A DNA stretch of 64,000 nt from Marinobacter salinexigens (GTDB lineage: Bacteria; Pseudomonadota; Gammaproteobacteria; Pseudomonadales; Oleiphilaceae), in contig NZ_VTUU01000002.1 in assembly GCF_008370345.1 (NCBI RefSeq), positions 248,001 to 312,000 of the forward strand, given 5' to 3'. Under the pieces are notes generated by a model, which had not been told where the DNA came from, did no database searches, and saw only the letters and a list, made by a program, of their open reading frames with translations. Shown in pieces: positions 36,385 through 47,485 of this stretch (positions within the stretch are counted from its first letter, which is position 1; each line of letters begins with the position of its first letter). The position numbers were made by a program, and so were the translations under genes.

Positions 36385-37196
36385 TGGATAACACAATGCT
36401 CAATGAAGCTTCTGGTATCGATGCGCAGTCATCACCGGGTGGACAGCAGCCTGCAGTCAAGCCGGACATTATCCGGATTGAGGGTGTTCACAAGTGGTAT
36501 GGCGGCTTTCATGTCCTCAAGAACCTTAACCTTACGGTAAGGCAGGGGGAGAAAATCGTGATTTGCGGTCCCTCGGGGTCAGGTAAATCCACGTTTATCC
36601 GTTGCATTAATCGTCTGGAAGAACACCAGCATGGCAGCATCATCGTGGATGATATTGAGCTGACCGATGATGTGCGCCAGATCGACAGTGTTCGCCGGGA
36701 TGTTGGTATGGTGTTTCAGCACTTCAACCTGTTTCCCCATTTGACGGTGCTTGAAAATTGCTGTCTGGCGCCTGTGTGGGTCAAGAAAATTCCGCGAAAA
36801 GAGGCGGAATCCACTGCGATGGAGTATCTGGAGCGGGTACGAATACCCGATCAGGCAAACAAATACCCGGGACAATTGTCGGGTGGGCAGCAGCAGCGGG
36901 TGGCTATTGCCCGAGCGCTTTGTATGAAACCGAAGATCATGCTGTTTGATGAACCAACATCTGCGCTTGATCCTGAAATGATTGCCGAGGTGCTGGATGT
37001 GATGATCGAGTTGGCGGGAAGCGGAATGACCATGCTTTGCGTAACCCATGAAATGGGGTTTGCCAAAACTGTTGCAGATCGCGTGATTTTTATGGACGCG
37101 GGGGAAATTGTTGAACAGGCGCCACCACAAGAATTCTTTTCCAATCCGAAGGAGCCCAGGGCTCAGAAGTTCCTTCAACAGATCTTGCAGCACTGA
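36381..37196 (+). CDS. aapP: Amino-acid ABC transporter ATP-binding protein (AapP type)
   Basis: The 271-residue ATPase (270 if ATG 36384 is used) powers the importer. Walker [10 protein letters not shown] (about 60-68), signature LSGGQQQRV (about 160-168), Walker B MLFDEP (about 184-189) and the switch His in CVTHEM are intact. An N-terminal extension of about 25 residues precedes the core, as in other AapP proteins. It is the last gene of the set; only about 40 bases separate it from the convergent lpxH, with no obvious terminator. Confidence 0.95.
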   Translation: MMDNTMLNEASGIDAQSSPGGQQPAVKPDIIRIEGVHKWYGGFHVLKNLNLTVRQGEKIVICGPSGSGKSTFIRCINRLEEHQHGSIIVDDIELTDDVRQIDSVRRDVGMVFQHFNLFPHLTVLENCCLAPVWVKKIPRKEAESTAMEYLERVRIPDQANKYPGQLSGGQQQRVAIARALCMKPKIMLFDEPTSALDPEMIAEVLDVMIELAGSGMTMLCVTHEMGFAKTVADRVIFMDAGEIVEQAPPQEFFSNPKEPRAQKFLQQILQH

Positions 37197-37235
37197 TTGA
37201 GGAAGCAGATCGGGCTGGGCCCGACCTGCTGATGC

Positions 37236-37961
37236 CTAGAGGGGTTGGCTCTTCAACGATGGTGCCTTTCCGGGCTGTGCCTCTATCCACCAGACATGTT
37301 TGTCCCAGTCGCCCAGAACAATCCTCTCAGCCGGCTTGCCGTTCGCTTCCATTTGGTGAACCGCTGGCCGGTGGGTGTGGCCGTGAATCATTCGCTGAAC
37401 ACCATGTTTTTCCAGTTCCCTGACGACCTCTTCAGGCGTTACGTCCATGATGGACTCGGCCTTTCCCTGATTCTTGGCCATGCTGATTTCCCGAAGCTGG
37501 CGGGCCATCTGCTGGCGATCTGCCAGGGGACGGGCGAGCATCATGCTGATCATCTGCGGGTTGCGCATGTTGGCCCGGAATTTCTGGTACTCCACGTCTG
37601 CGGTACACAGGCTGTCGCCGTGCATCAGCAGGGTAGGGGTGCCATCCAGGTCGATCACAGTGGGGTCTTCGAGCAGAGTGGCGCCAGAGCGGGAGCAGAA
37701 CTCCTCTCCGATCAGAAAATCCCGGTTGCCGTGCATCAGGTAGATGTTCGTGCCGCTGGCATTGAGTTCGCGCAGTGCATCAGCGACCCGTTCCTGGAGC
37801 GGCGTTCTCTCATCGTCGCCAATCCAGGCTTCGAAGAAATCCCCGAGGATATAGAGTGTCTCGGTACCCTGAGCCTTTTCCTTCAGGAACAAAAGGAAAG
37901 CGTCCGTAATGTCCGGACGCGATTCCTCCAGGTGCAGATCTGAAATAAACAGCGTGGTCAC
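37236..37961 (-). CDS. lpxH: UDP-2,3-diacylglucosamine diphosphatase
   Basis: The 241-residue calcineurin-like phosphoesterase cleaves UDP-2,3-diacylglucosamine to lipid X in lipid A synthesis. Metal-site motifs are in order: FISDLHL (residues 5-11), [11 protein letters not shown] (about 41-51), HGNRDF (about 79-84) and the C-terminal HGHTHRP (about 195-201). It overlaps the end of ppiB by 4 bases, the usual gammaproteobacterial pairing. Confidence 0.95.
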   Translation of the reverse strand: MTTLFISDLHLEESRPDITDAFLLFLKEKAQGTETLYILGDFFEAWIGDDERTPLQERVADALRELNASGTNIYLMHGNRDFLIGEEFCSRSGATLLEDPTVIDLDGTPTLLMHGDSLCTADVEYQKFRANMRNPQMISMMLARPLADRQQMARQLREISMAKNQGKAESIMDVTPEEVVRELEKHGVQRMIHGHTHRPAVHQMEANGKPAERIVLGDWDKHVWWIEAQPGKAPSLKSQPL

Positions 37962-38458
37962 GCGTCCTCCAGAACCTCAGCCTTTTCAATAACGACATCG
38001 TCGGCGGGTACATCCTGGTGGCCTGCGCGCATGGTGGTGCGCACAGCGCGGATCTTATTGACTGTGTCCATGCCTTCGGAAACCTTGCCGAATACGCAGT
38101 AGCCCCAGCCTTCTGCGTTTTTGGCAGTGTGATCGAGGAAACCATTGTTCTCAACGTTAATAAAGAACTGAGCGGTGGCGGAGTGAGGGTCCATGGTACG
38201 GGCCATAGCAATGGTGCCCTGCATGTTGCTCAGGCCGTTGTCGGCTTCATTCTGGATCGGGTCGCGGGTTTTGCGCGGCGCCATGCCGGGCTCAAAGCCG
38301 CCGCCCTGAATCATGAAGTTGCTGATGACACGGTGGAAAATCAGGCCGTCGTAAAAACCGTCTCGTACATACTGCTCAAAATTTTTGGCGGTTTCCGGTG
38401 CCTTGTCATAATCCAGTTCGAGTTTGATGTCACCGTAGTTAGTAGTCAGCAGAATCAT
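37958..38458 (-). CDS. ppiB: Cytoplasmic peptidyl-prolyl cis-trans isomerase (cyclophilin)
   Basis: The 166-residue cyclophilin catalyses proline isomerisation during protein folding. I place the start at ATG 38458 ([15 protein letters not shown]) after GGAAACC; an upstream in-frame ATG would add ten unrelated residues. The active-site arginine is in [13 protein letters not shown] (about 44-56) and [17 protein letters not shown] is conserved. No signal peptide is present, so it is the cytosolic form. It is divergent from glnS and coupled to lpxH. Confidence 0.93.
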   Translation of the reverse strand: MILLTTNYGDIKLELDYDKAPETAKNFEQYVRDGFYDGLIFHRVISNFMIQGGGFEPGMAPRKTRDPIQNEADNGLSNMQGTIAMARTMDPHSATAQFFINVENNGFLDHTAKNAEGWGYCVFGKVSEGMDTVNKIRAVRTTMRAGHQDVPADDVVIEKAEVLEDA

Positions 38459-38596
38459 CAGGGTTTCCTGTTTGCAAAGGTTGATCACAATAGAAGCGCT
38501 ATTGTACTGAAGAGTTTGCCGCTATGCATGAGTCCGGGATGGATTTATGGGTATAATACGCGGTTTCAGATTCACACCCCTGTCAACAGAGAACGT

Positions 38597-40276
38597 ATGA
38601 GCGCCGAGTCGAAGAAAGCCCATAACTTTATCCAGAGCCTGATCGAAGACGCCATCGCCAAGGGCGAACACACCGGGAAAGTGGTTACCCGTTTTCCGCC
38701 CGAACCGAATGGTTACCTCCATATTGGCCACGCGAAGTCTATCTGTCTGAACTTCGGCATCGCCGAAACCTTCGGTGGTGAATGTAACCTCCGGTTTGAT
38801 GACACCAACCCGGAAAAGGAAAGCCAGGAATACATTGATGCGATCAAGCAGGATGTTGAGTGGCTTGGCTATAAATGGGCGGGTGATATTCGCTATGCGT
38901 CAGATTACTTTGATGCCCTCTATGACTTCGCAGAAGAACTGATTCAGAGCGGCAAGGCCTACGTTTGTGAGCTGTCGGCCGAGCAAATGGCAGAGTACCG
39001 TGGCAGCCTGAAAGAGCCTGGCAGGAACAGCCCGTACCGCGACCGGTCCGTCGAGGAGAATTTGCAGCTGTTCCGGGACATGCGTGCCGGTAAGTTCGGT
39101 AACGGTGAAAAAGTTCTGCGGGCCAAGATCGACATGGCGTCCCCGAATATTAATCTGCGGGACCCGATCCTTTACCGTATCCGGTATGCAGACCACCATC
39201 AGACTGGTGACAAGTGGTGCATCTATCCGATGTACGATTTTACCCATCCGATTTCCGACGCGTTGGAGAGTATTACCCATTCCCTGTGCACGCTGGAATT
39301 CGAGGATCATCGCCCTCTCTATGACTGGGCGCTCGATAATGTCTCCGGGCCATGCCATCCCCGCCAGATCGAGTTTGCGCGCCTGAATCTCAACTACACC
39401 ATTACCTCAAAGCGTAAGCTCAAGCGCCTGGTGGATGAGAATTTCGTGGATGGCTGGAATGATCCCAGGATGCCGACGATCTCTGGCATGCGTCGACGTG
39501 GCTACACGCCGGAATCCATTCGCGCTTTCTGCGACATGATTGGCGTAAACAAAGCGGGTGGAACTGTTGATGTGAGCATGCTGGAATTCGCTATTCGCGA
39601 AGACCTGAATGCCCGTGCTCCCCGCGCCATGTGCGTTATGCGGCCATTGAAGGTCACCCTGACCAACTATCCGGCAGACAAGACAGAAACGCTGGTTCTG
39701 CCTGTCCATCCGCAAAATCCGGATATGGGCGAGCGCGAGGTGACCTGGAGCCAGACGCTGTACATCGACCGCGAGGACTTTGTCGAAGAGGCTCCGCGAA
39801 AGTGGAAGCGTCTTGCTCCGGACCAGGCGGTACGATTGCGCGGCGGCTACGTAATGACCTGTTGTGAGATTATTCGTGACGATAGCGGAGAGATTGTTGA
39901 ACTCAGGTGTGAGTACGATCCTTCGACCCTTGGCGTTAACCCCGAAGGCTACAAGCCGAACGGAGTGATTCACTGGGTATCGGCATCTGACAGTGTGGAA
40001 GCCGACATTCGCCTCTACGACAGACTGTTCAATCACGAGTCGCCGGACAGTGATAAGGAGGGTGACTTCGTGGAGCACCTGAATCCGGAATCCCTGGTCG
40101 TGCTTGCGGGCGCGCGAGTCGAGAAAGGCCTTGCCGATCCGAGAACGGACCTGCCGTACCAGTTCGAGCGTGAGGGCTATTTCTTCTGCGATCAGCAGCT
40201 TTCGGCCGAGGCAGGTCGTCCCGTCTTCAATCGTACGGTTACCCTCCGGGATTCCTGGGGCAAGGGGGGCAAATGA
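38597..40276 (+). CDS. glnS: Glutaminyl-tRNA synthetase
   Basis: The class I synthetase charges tRNA-Gln. ATG 38597 gives 559 residues, close to E. coli's 554; the frame is open upstream but overlaps ppiB and looks non-coding there. The HIGH motif lies in [15 protein letters not shown] (about 35-49), the KMSKS-like loop is TSKRKL (about 270), and C-terminal beta-barrel anticodon domains follow. A TATAAT sits at 38552-38557, 40 bases upstream, but no convincing -35 accompanies it. The end overlaps cysS by 4 bases. Confidence 0.96.
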   Translation: MSAESKKAHNFIQSLIEDAIAKGEHTGKVVTRFPPEPNGYLHIGHAKSICLNFGIAETFGGECNLRFDDTNPEKESQEYIDAIKQDVEWLGYKWAGDIRYASDYFDALYDFAEELIQSGKAYVCELSAEQMAEYRGSLKEPGRNSPYRDRSVEENLQLFRDMRAGKFGNGEKVLRAKIDMASPNINLRDPILYRIRYADHHQTGDKWCIYPMYDFTHPISDALESITHSLCTLEFEDHRPLYDWALDNVSGPCHPRQIEFARLNLNYTITSKRKLKRLVDENFVDGWNDPRMPTISGMRRRGYTPESIRAFCDMIGVNKAGGTVDVSMLEFAIREDLNARAPRAMCVMRPLKVTLTNYPADKTETLVLPVHPQNPDMGEREVTWSQTLYIDREDFVEEAPRKWKRLAPDQAVRLRGGYVMTCCEIIRDDSGEIVELRCEYDPSTLGVNPEGYKPNGVIHWVSASDSVEADIRLYDRLFNHESPDSDKEGDFVEHLNPESLVVLAGARVEKGLADPRTDLPYQFEREGYFFCDQQLSAEAGRPVFNRTVTLRDSWGKGGK

Positions 40277-41661
40277 TTCGCATATACAACACTCTAACCA
40301 AGGAAAAAGAAGAGTTTCATCCGCTGGAGCCCGGCAAAGTTCGGATGTATGTCTGCGGGATGACCGTTTACGACTTCTGTCACCTCGGCCACGGTCGGGT
40401 ACTGGTTGCCTTCGACGTGATCACCCGTTACCTGCGCCATCGTGGCTATGATGTTCATTACGTGCGGAACATTACCGATATTGATGACAAGATCCTGCGT
40501 CGGGCAGATGAAAACGGTGAGGTCTATACCGATCTGACCGACCGCATGATCCATGCGATGCATGAAGACGAGGCCCGTCTTGCTGTCCTTCCGCCCAGCG
40601 AGGAGCCGCGGGCAACGGCTTTCATCGACGACATCATCGCTATGATCCAGAGGCTGGTTTCCACTGGCCACGCCTATCCGGCAGACAATGGCGATGTTTA
40701 TTTTGCAGTCGAGTCATTCCCGGATTACGGCAAACTCAGCCGTAAAAAGCTTGATGATCTGGTGGCTGGCGCCAGGGTTGACGTTCAGGAAGCGAAGCGC
40801 AGTCCGGCGGATTTTGCGCTCTGGAAGGCGGCGAAGTCGGGAGAGGTCAGTTGGCAGTCTCCGTGGGGTGATGGTCGACCGGGATGGCATATCGAATGCT
40901 CTGCGATGTCCACCAAATGCCTGGGAGACACCTTTGATATTCATGGTGGAGGCCCGGATCTGCTGTTTCCGCACCATGAAAACGAGATCGCCCAGTCCGA
41001 GTGCGCTACGGGCCACAAGTTCGTTCATACCTGGATGCATGCGGGTGCTATCCGGGTCAATAAAGAAAAAATGTCCAAGTCTCTGGGTAACTTCTTCACT
41101 ATCCGCGAGATTTTGGAAAAGTATCCCGCCGAAGTGGTGCGTTACTTCCTGGTTTCCAGCCATTACCGGAGTCAGGTGGACTACTCGGAAGAAAGCCTGG
41201 CCGAAGCAGGACGAACGTTGACAAAGCTTTATCATGCCCTGCGCGGACTGATTCCGGCCAAGGCCAGCGAAGTCGAAGAAACCGAGCATGATCGCCGCTT
41301 CGAAGACGTTATGGATGATGACTTCAATACCGCCGGTGCCATTTCCGTGCTTCACGCTGTTGCGGGTGAAATCAATCAGCATCGCCGCGATGGTAATGAA
41401 GACGAAGCGTCCAGAGCGGCCGCAGTACTGGTTCGGCTGGGTGCGGTTCTGGGTCTCTTGCAACAGGACCCGGAGGCCTTTTTCCAGGTTGGTGGCAGTG
41501 AGGGGCTATCCCCGAAAGACATCGAAGCAATGATTCAGGCGCGTGCCGATGCTCGTAAGGCCCGGGATTTCGCTGAGGCAGATCGTATCCGGGATGAATT
41601 GCTCGAAAAGGGCATTATCCTGGACGATTCCTGTGAGGGAACCAGCTGGCGGAAAGCCTGA
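40273..41661 (+). CDS. cysS: Cysteinyl-tRNA synthetase
   Basis: The 462-residue class I synthetase charges tRNA-Cys. The zinc-ligand cysteine and signature are in [15 protein letters not shown] (about 28-42, with HLGH as the HIGH motif); further zinc ligands are in ECSAMS and [15 protein letters not shown], and KMSKSLGN is at about 266-273. Its start lies within the glnS stop (ATGA), so the two synthetases are translationally coupled. Confidence 0.97.
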   Translation: MIRIYNTLTKEKEEFHPLEPGKVRMYVCGMTVYDFCHLGHGRVLVAFDVITRYLRHRGYDVHYVRNITDIDDKILRRADENGEVYTDLTDRMIHAMHEDEARLAVLPPSEEPRATAFIDDIIAMIQRLVSTGHAYPADNGDVYFAVESFPDYGKLSRKKLDDLVAGARVDVQEAKRSPADFALWKAAKSGEVSWQSPWGDGRPGWHIECSAMSTKCLGDTFDIHGGGPDLLFPHHENEIAQSECATGHKFVHTWMHAGAIRVNKEKMSKSLGNFFTIREILEKYPAEVVRYFLVSSHYRSQVDYSEESLAEAGRTLTKLYHALRGLIPAKASEVEETEHDRRFEDVMDDDFNTAGAISVLHAVAGEINQHRRDGNEDEASRAAAVLVRLGAVLGLLQQDPEAFFQVGGSEGLSPKDIEAMIQARADARKARDFAEADRIRDELLEKGIILDDSCEGTSWRKA

Positions 41662-41811
41662 TTTTTCCGTGAAATAGCGCATGGTCAGACCAGTTTTGCG
41701 TGTGCAGGAATGATCTCGTAAGGATTTTCCCGTACAATGCGCGGCTCAAATTAGAAAGCCCCCTCACGGTGAAGGGGAGTCGGGAAACATAACCCACTGA
41801 GGCAGACAACG

Positions 41812-43992
41812 ATGACAGAACGCGTACAAATCGGCGGCATTCAGGTCGCGAAGAATCTGTATGATTTCGTAAACAACGAAGCGATTCCGGGAACCGGCGT
41901 CGACGCTGATAAATTCTGGGCGGAATTTGACAAGATCGTAAACGAACTGGCTCCGCGCAACCGTGAGCTGCTGGCCAAGCGTGATGCGATCCAGGAAAAA
42001 ATGGACAGCTGGAACCGGGACCACAAGGGCCAGAAGCTGGATATGGCTGAATACAAGGCCTTCCTGACTGACATCGGTTACCTGGTTGAAGAGCCTGCTG
42101 ATTTCAAGATTTCCACGTCCAACGTTGATCCTGAAGTGGCCACTATGGCCGGTCCTCAGCTGGTTGTGCCGATCATGAATGCGCGTTTCGCGCTGAATGC
42201 TGTCAATGCGCGCTGGGGCAGCCTGTACGACGCGCTGTACGGTACTGACGCAATTTCCGAAGAAGGTGGCGCAGATAAGGGCGCTGGCTATAACCCGGTT
42301 CGTGGCGCCAAGGTTATCGAGTGGGCCCGAAACCTGCTGGACGGTTCTGCACCGCTGGCTTCCGGTAGCCATAAAGATGCTGTCAAATACTACGTCGATG
42401 GCGGCAAGCTGGCCGTTAAGCTTCAGAACGGTGAAGTGACTGGTCTGAAAGACGAAGCTGGATTTGCCGGTTATGTAGGTGCGGCTGACGCGCCGACCGG
42501 TGTTTTGTTGTCCAGGAACGGCATGCGTTTCGAAATTCAGATCGATGCAACCCATCCGATCGGCAAAGATGACGGTGCTCACGTCAAGGACGTTCTGATG
42601 GAGTCTGCTCTGACCACCATCATGGACTGTGAAGACTCTGTTGCGGCAGTTGATGCTGACGACAAGGTTGTTGCCTACAAAAACTGGTTGGGCCTGATGA
42701 AGGGTGACCTCGAAGAAACCTTCGAGAAGGGCGGCAAGTCCCTGACCCGTAAGATGAATGGCGACCGCGTATACACCGGCGCTGACGGTGGTGAGCTGAG
42801 CGTCAAGGGGCGCAGCCTGCTGTTCATCCGCAACGTTGGGCACCTGATGACCAACCCGGCTATCCTGTTGAGCGATGGCAACGAGATTCCGGAAGGTCTG
42901 ATGGATGGCCTGATGACATCTCTGATCGCGATCCACGACCTGAAAGGCAACAGCCGCTTCCAGAATACCACTCAGGGTTCTGTCTACATTGTTAAGCCTA
43001 AGCAGCATGGTCCGGAAGAAGTTGCGTTCACCAACGAATTCTTTGGTCGTGTTGAGGATGCCCTTGGTCTGCCGCGCTTCACCCTGAAAGTTGGCATCAT
43101 GGACGAAGAGCGTCGTACCACCGTTAACCTGAAGGCCTGTATCCACGCTGCTAAAGATCGTGCGGTGTTCATCAACACTGGCTTCCTGGATCGTACCGGC
43201 GATGAAATCCATACCTCCATGGAGCTGGGTCCTTTCATCCGTAAGGGTGAAATGAAGCAGGCCGTCTGGATCAATGCTTACGAAAACGCCAACGTGGATA
43301 TCGGTCTGGAAACCGGTTTCTCCGGGGTGGCTCAGATTGGTAAAGGTATGTGGGCAATGCCAGACCTGATGGCGGGCATGCTCGAGGCCAAAATTGGTCA
43401 TCCTAAGTCTGGTGCGAACACTGCCTGGGTTCCGTCTCCGACTGCCGCTACCCTGCATGCGACACATTACCATCAAGTGAATGTGTTTGATGTACAGAAA
43501 GAGCTGGCTAGCCGTCAGCGCGCAGCGGTGGAAGACATTCTGACCGTTCCGGTTCTGGAAGATCCCTCCACTCTGACTGCTGAAGACATCCAGCAGGAGC
43601 TGGATAACAACGCCCAGGGTATTCTTGGCTACGTTGTACGCTGGATCGATCAGGGTGTTGGCTGCTCCAAGGTGCCTGACATCAACAACGTTGGCCTCAT
43701 GGAAGACCGCGCAACCCTGCGGATCTCTTCTCAGTTGCTGGCCAACTGGTTGCGTCACGGTATCTGCACTGAAGAGCAGATCGAAGAAACCATGAAGCGC
43801 ATGGCTGCGGTTGTTGATCAGCAGAACGCTGGTGATGCAGCTTATCGCAACATGGCTCCGAACTTCGATGACAGCGTGGCGTTTGAAGCTGCAATGGCGT
43901 TGGTTCTGAAAGGCTGTGAGCAGCCGAACGGTTACACCGAGCCACTTCTGCATGCATACCGTCTGAAGGCTAAGGCCAAGTACGGCGCGTAA
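41812..43992 (+). CDS. glcB: Malate synthase G
   Basis: The 726-residue enzyme condenses glyoxylate and acetyl-CoA to malate, feeding C2 units into gluconeogenesis. It is the long G isoform (E. coli 723), not the 530-residue A isoform. The catalytic region [15 protein letters not shown] (about 270-284), the conserved [26 protein letters not shown] stretch (about 382-407) and a C-terminal helical plug are visible. It stands alone with its own terminator. A bulged hairpin (CCCTCAC/GTGAAGGG, about 41761-41776) lies in its short leader. Confidence 0.96.
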   Translation: MTERVQIGGIQVAKNLYDFVNNEAIPGTGVDADKFWAEFDKIVNELAPRNRELLAKRDAIQEKMDSWNRDHKGQKLDMAEYKAFLTDIGYLVEEPADFKISTSNVDPEVATMAGPQLVVPIMNARFALNAVNARWGSLYDALYGTDAISEEGGADKGAGYNPVRGAKVIEWARNLLDGSAPLASGSHKDAVKYYVDGGKLAVKLQNGEVTGLKDEAGFAGYVGAADAPTGVLLSRNGMRFEIQIDATHPIGKDDGAHVKDVLMESALTTIMDCEDSVAAVDADDKVVAYKNWLGLMKGDLEETFEKGGKSLTRKMNGDRVYTGADGGELSVKGRSLLFIRNVGHLMTNPAILLSDGNEIPEGLMDGLMTSLIAIHDLKGNSRFQNTTQGSVYIVKPKQHGPEEVAFTNEFFGRVEDALGLPRFTLKVGIMDEERRTTVNLKACIHAAKDRAVFINTGFLDRTGDEIHTSMELGPFIRKGEMKQAVWINAYENANVDIGLETGFSGVAQIGKGMWAMPDLMAGMLEAKIGHPKSGANTAWVPSPTAATLHATHYHQVNVFDVQKELASRQRAAVEDILTVPVLEDPSTLTAEDIQQELDNNAQGILGYVVRWIDQGVGCSKVPDINNVGLMEDRATLRISSQLLANWLRHGICTEEQIEETMKRMAAVVDQQNAGDAAYRNMAPNFDDSVAFEAAMALVLKGCEQPNGYTEPLLHAYRLKAKAKYGA

Positions 43993-44007
43993 GCGATTCG
44001 CAGTAAC

Positions 44008-44035
44008 AAAAAAACCCGCTCAGGCGGGTTTTTTT
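44008..44035. terminator. Bidirectional terminator between glcB and folD
   Basis: A 6-bp GC core (44014-44019 with 44024-44029, ACCCGC arms, loop TCAG) is flanked by A on the left and T on the right, so it can end transcription from both convergent genes. Confidence 0.88.
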
Positions 44036-44086
44036 GTGCTCCGGATTCGGCTCGGGCTGTTACTGAATCCGGAATGGGTTGTTCTG

Positions 44087-44944
44087 TCAGTCTTTGTGCA
44101 GGACGTCTGCTGCGTAAAGCGTATTCTGCAGCAGGGTAGCAATGGTCATCGGGCCGACGCCGCCAGGAACGGGTGTTATATAGGCTGCGCGCTCAGCAGC
44201 TGCATCAAACTCCACGTCTCCCTTGAGTTTGCCGTCTTCCATGCGGTTGATGCCTACATCAATCACAGTGGCACCGGGTTTGACCCATTCGCCTTTTACC
44301 AGGCCGGGTTTTCCGGCAGCAGCAATCAGTATGTCCGCTTCCCCAACGAATTTGGCGAGGTCGGGAGTAAAACGGTGGCATACCGTCGTGGTGGCGCCCT
44401 TTAGCAGTAATTCCATGCTCATGGGGCGTCCGACGATGTTGGATGCGCCAACGATGACCGCGTGCTGGCCCTTGTATGGGGTGTTGATGCTGTCCAGTAA
44501 GGTGATGACACCTGCTGGTGTGCACGGGCGCAGGGTAGGTTTGCGCTGCATCAGGCGGCCGATGTTGTAGGGGTGGAAGCCGTCAACATCTTTGTCTGGG
44601 CGAATCTTGACGAGAATCGGGTCCGCATCCAGATGCGCTGGAAGGGGTAGTTGCACAAGAATGCCGTCGACTGCCGGGTTCTCGTTAAGTTCGTCTATCA
44701 AGGCTTCCAGGGCGCCCTGTGAGGTGTCCTCGGGCAGGTCGTAGGAGAGCGAAAGGATGCCGGCCTGATCGCAGGCTTTGCGCTTGTTGCCTACGTAAAC
44801 CTGGGAGGCGGGATCGTTGCCGACCAGTACGACCGCAAGGCCCGGAGCTCTCAGCCCCTTTTCTTTGCGGGCTTCAACGCCGGCAGCAACCTGCTGTCTG
44901 ACATTGGCGGCTATTTCTTTTCCGTTAATAAGTTTGGCGCTCAT
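44087..44944 (-). CDS. folD: Methylenetetrahydrofolate dehydrogenase/cyclohydrolase
   Basis: The 285-residue bifunctional enzyme interconverts methylene-, methenyl- and 10-formyl-THF. The catalytic lysine region [13 protein letters not shown] (about 50-62), [11 protein letters not shown] (about 95-105) and the NADP site [16 protein letters not shown] (about 163-178) are typical. It is convergent with glcB and followed upstream by the tRNA cluster. Confidence 0.96.
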   Translation of the reverse strand: MSAKLINGKEIAANVRQQVAAGVEARKEKGLRAPGLAVVLVGNDPASQVYVGNKRKACDQAGILSLSYDLPEDTSQGALEALIDELNENPAVDGILVQLPLPAHLDADPILVKIRPDKDVDGFHPYNIGRLMQRKPTLRPCTPAGVITLLDSINTPYKGQHAVIVGASNIVGRPMSMELLLKGATTTVCHRFTPDLAKFVGEADILIAAAGKPGLVKGEWVKPGATVIDVGINRMEDGKLKGDVEFDAAAERAAYITPVPGGVGPMTIATLLQNTLYAADVLHKD

Positions 44945-45102
44945 GTCTCGTCTTGTAGATTAAGCATGGATAAATGAAGGTCGCGCATTGTCTCATGGTT
45001 ATGGCGGAACTCCAATTGGCCATTAGGCCGTTGAGCGGGAACTATTTGGTGTGCCATTTGTCTGTTGATGAGCAAGTGTTTCAGATAATTTGAAATTGTC
45101 TG

Positions 45103-45131
45103 TTGACGAGGCCGCCCAGCGCCGGTAATAT
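45103..45131 (+). promoter_or_regulatory. Promoter of the tRNA cluster
   Basis: TTGACG (45103-45108) and TAATAT (45126-45131) are separated by 17 bases and followed by a GC-rich discriminator (GCGCGCC, 45132-45138), typical of stable-RNA promoters under stringent control. The first tRNA begins 40 bases downstream. Confidence 0.82.
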
Positions 45132-45171
45132 GCGCGCCAACTTTGCTGAGGCACTTGTTGTTCAGTCGAAT

Positions 45172-45248
45172 CGGGGTATAGCGCAGTCTGGTAGCGCGCC
45201 TGCTTTGGGAGCAGGATGTCGGGAGTTCGAATCTCTCTACCCCGACCA
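45172..45248 (+). tRNA. tRNA-Pro (TGG)
   Basis: A 77-base cloverleaf has acceptor arms CGGGGTA/TACCCCG, a CCTGC/GCAGG anticodon stem with loop TTTGGGA (anticodon TGG), a T-arm with TTCGAAT, and encoded CCA. Confidence 0.96.
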
Positions 45249-45281
45249 TTTTTCTGGATATTCAGGTGGGCGAACGGTTAA

Positions 45282-45358
45282 GCGCCCGTAGCTCAGCTGG
45301 ATAGAGCATCCGCCTTCTAAGCGGATGGTCGCAGGTTCGAGTCCTGCCGGGCGCGCCA
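45282..45358 (+). tRNA. tRNA-Arg (TCT)
   Basis: A 77-base cloverleaf has acceptor arms GCGCCCG/CGGGCGC, discriminator G, loop CTTCTAA giving anticodon TCT, T-loop TTCGAGT and encoded CCA. It follows tRNA-Pro by 33 bases. Confidence 0.96.
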
Positions 45359-45468
45359 TTAAGCCGTCGGTATGGTAGGTGTGTCATCCGAGGCCACCGT
45401 TGCCAGCAAAGTTGAAGTATCAGATAGCCGGCCTTGTGTCGGTGGTGCCAAACGGTACTGTCCTTTGT

Positions 45469-45545
45469 GGTGGACGTAGCTCAGTTGGTAGAGCTCAGGA
45501 TTGTGACTCCTGCGGTCGAGGGTTCGAACCCCTTCGTCCACCCCA
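45469..45545 (+). tRNA. tRNA-His (GTG)
   Basis: The acceptor arms are GTGGACG/CGTCCAC, with the extra 5' G (45469) pairing with C73 that marks tRNA-His. The anticodon loop is TTGTGAC (GTG). CCA is encoded. Confidence 0.96.
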
Positions 45546-45643
45546 CTTTTCCTTCTCCGTGTGTTGCTTGAAGCGGTCCCTAAAGGGTGAGGCTTCATGC
45601 AACGTCTACCAGGAACGCGGGGCGGGTCAGATTTCAGGTTTAT

Positions 45644-45728
45644 GCTCAGGTGGCGGAATTGGTAGACGCGCCAGATTTAGGTTCTGGTATCGAGAGGTGT
45701 GAGAGTTCGATTCTCTCCCTGAGCACCA
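45644..45728 (+). tRNA. tRNA-Leu (TAG)
   Basis: An 85-base class II tRNA with a long variable arm has acceptor arms GCTCAGG/CCTGAGC, anticodon loop TTTAGGT (TAG) and encoded CCA. It is the last of the four-tRNA cluster, before a terminator. Confidence 0.96.
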
Positions 45729-45734
45729 ATCTTC

Positions 45735-45768
45735 AGAAAGCCCCCGGAGAGTCTTCGGGGGCTTTTCT
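45735..45768 (+). terminator. Terminator of the tRNA cluster
   Basis: The arms AGCCCCCG and CGGGGGCT (about 45739-45746 with 45756-45763) form a strong GC stem followed by TTTCTGTTT, 10 bases after tRNA-Leu. Confidence 0.85.
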
Positions 45769-46000
45769 GTTTCTGGGTTGCTGATCTTCCTGTCTTGCTG
45801 GTTTAACCCGTCAAATCCGCGAAAGCTGTCGTTTGGTTCATGCTCTGGAACACTGTGGTAAGTAGGTGATTCTCTCGGCGGGGCAAACCGTGATAAACTA
45901 CCGGCTTTTAATTTTCGGTCCTTTTCCGGGAGTTAGCCCGAAACTGGACTTTTTGCTTTAAATTCATTCATATACCGAACCTGTAATTTGAGGATCTTCC

Positions 46001-47308
46001 ATGCAAGTGTCTGTTGAAACGACCTCCAACATCGAGCGTCGAATGACGATTGGTGTGCCCGCCCAGGAAATCGACCAGGCGGTTCAGAAACGCCTGCAGG
46101 AAACCGCACGTACCGTGCGTCTGAATGGTTTCCGCCCGGGTAAGGTGCCCATGAGCGTGGTCAAGCGTCGTTTCGGTGCCAGCGTCCGTCAGGAAGTGGT
46201 TGGCGAGGTTATGCGCGACAACTACATCAAGGCACTGCAGGAGCAGGACATCAATCCTGCCGGTTGGCCGCAGTTTGAACCGAAGACAATGGAGGAAGGT
46301 AAGGATCTGGAATTCGTAGCCGTCTTCGAGGTTCTGCCGGAAATCGAACTGGGAGACCTGAGCAAGATCTCCGTTGAGAAGATGAACTCCGAAGTGACTG
46401 ACAAGGATATCGATACCATGATCGATAACCTCCGTCGCCAGCAGGCCACCATGAAGGAAGTCAAGCGTAAGTCCAAGAACAAGGACGTGCTGACCATTGA
46501 TTTCAAAGGCTTCATCGACGGTGAAGAGTTTGAAGGTGGTGCCGCTGAAGGCCATCGTCTGACACTGGGCTCCGGTCAGATGATTCCTGGCTTTGAAAAG
46601 TCTATCCAGGGCGGTAAAGCCGGTGAAGATCTGGAAATTGAGGTGACCTTCCCGGAGGATTACCAGAACGAAGAACTGGCTGGTAAGCCTGCCAAGTTCG
46701 AAATCAAGATTCACAAGGTAGAAGAGCCTCAACTGCCGGAACTGGATGCCGAGTTCTTCCAGAAGTTCGGTATTGAAGCTGAAGACGAAGCCGCGTTCCG
46801 TGAAGAAGTGAAGAAGAACATGGAGCGTGAGCTCAAGCAGGCGATTTCCAACAAGGTCAAGAATGACGTTGTTGACGGACTGCTGGAAACGACTGAACTG
46901 GAAATCCCGACCGCGCTGGTTGATCAGGAAATCGATCGTCTGCGTCAGGACGCAGTCCAGCGCTTCGGTGGTCAGGTTGACTTCCAGCAACTGCCTAAGG
47001 AAATCTTTGAAGAGCAGGCCAAGCGTCGCGTGAAGACCGGTCTGCTGTTCCAGGAAGTGGTCAAGAAGAACGAGCTGAAGGCAGACCCTGCCAAGGTAGA
47101 AGAGAAGATCCAGGAAATCGCTTCTACGTACGAGCAGCCTGAAGAAGTTGTTGCCCACTTCAATGGCAACCCGGAGCAGAAGTCGCAGATCGAGTCTTCT
47201 GTTCTTGAAGACGCTGTTGTTGACTGTGTTCTCGAGCAGGCCCAAGTCAAAGAAAAGAAAGTTAAGTACGAAGACGCCGTCAAGGCGGGCCAGGCCCAGC
47301 AGGGCTGA
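46001..47308 (+). CDS. tig: Trigger factor
   Basis: This 435-residue ribosome-bound chaperone meets nascent chains at the exit tunnel. The ribosome-binding signature GFRPGKVP is at about 44-51. The FKBP-type PPIase domain (about 150-245) has LTIDFKGFIDGEEFEGG, and a C-terminal helical chaperone region follows. A ribosome-binding site (TTGAGGA) precedes the ATG. An extended -10-like TGATAAACT lies at 45891-45899 without a clear -35. It heads the tig-clpP-clpX-lon block, with a terminator between tig and clpP. Confidence 0.97.
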   Translation: MQVSVETTSNIERRMTIGVPAQEIDQAVQKRLQETARTVRLNGFRPGKVPMSVVKRRFGASVRQEVVGEVMRDNYIKALQEQDINPAGWPQFEPKTMEEGKDLEFVAVFEVLPEIELGDLSKISVEKMNSEVTDKDIDTMIDNLRRQQATMKEVKRKSKNKDVLTIDFKGFIDGEEFEGGAAEGHRLTLGSGQMIPGFEKSIQGGKAGEDLEIEVTFPEDYQNEELAGKPAKFEIKIHKVEEPQLPELDAEFFQKFGIEAEDEAAFREEVKKNMERELKQAISNKVKNDVVDGLLETTELEIPTALVDQEIDRLRQDAVQRFGGQVDFQQLPKEIFEEQAKRRVKTGLLFQEVVKKNELKADPAKVEEKIQEIASTYEQPEEVVAHFNGNPEQKSQIESSVLEDAVVDCVLEQAQVKEKKVKYEDAVKAGQAQQG

Positions 47309-47354
47309 TCGTGCCGGGACTGGTAACCATTCCGGTCCCGTAGGCCGACCCTAT

Positions 47355-47381
47355 AAAACAGCCGGCTTGTCCGGCTGTTTT
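47355..47381 (+). terminator. Rho-independent terminator after tig
   Basis: An 11-bp perfect stem (47355-47365 with 47371-47381, AAAACAGCCGG arms) encloses a 5-base loop and ends in T4. Confidence 0.85.
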
Positions 47382-47424
47382 CATCTGGGGCTACTGCTGG
47401 CAAAGTATGGGGTGGAATTACACC

Positions 47425-47430
47425 TATAAT
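47425..47430 (+). promoter_or_regulatory. Candidate clpP -10 element
   Basis: A perfect TATAAT overlaps the first possible ATG of clpP (47429). If used, transcription would start near 47437, so translation must begin at the later ATG 47486. No convincing -35 lies 16-18 bases upstream, so support is limited. Confidence 0.35.
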
Positions 47431-47485
47431 GAATGACGTGGCTGCGAGTCCACGACCCATTGTCCATAAGGAGTTCAGGCGTATC

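Noticed and set aside
38552..38557. A perfect TATAAT before glnS as a promoter
   Set aside because: No -35 or extended -10 lies at the right distance, so I mention it under glnS but do not list it as a feature.
41764..43953. A 729-codon open frame antisense to almost all of glcB
   Set aside because: It mirrors the glcB reading frame and encodes no recognisable family. Codon bias that avoids TTA, CTA and TCA on the sense strand gives long antisense frames.
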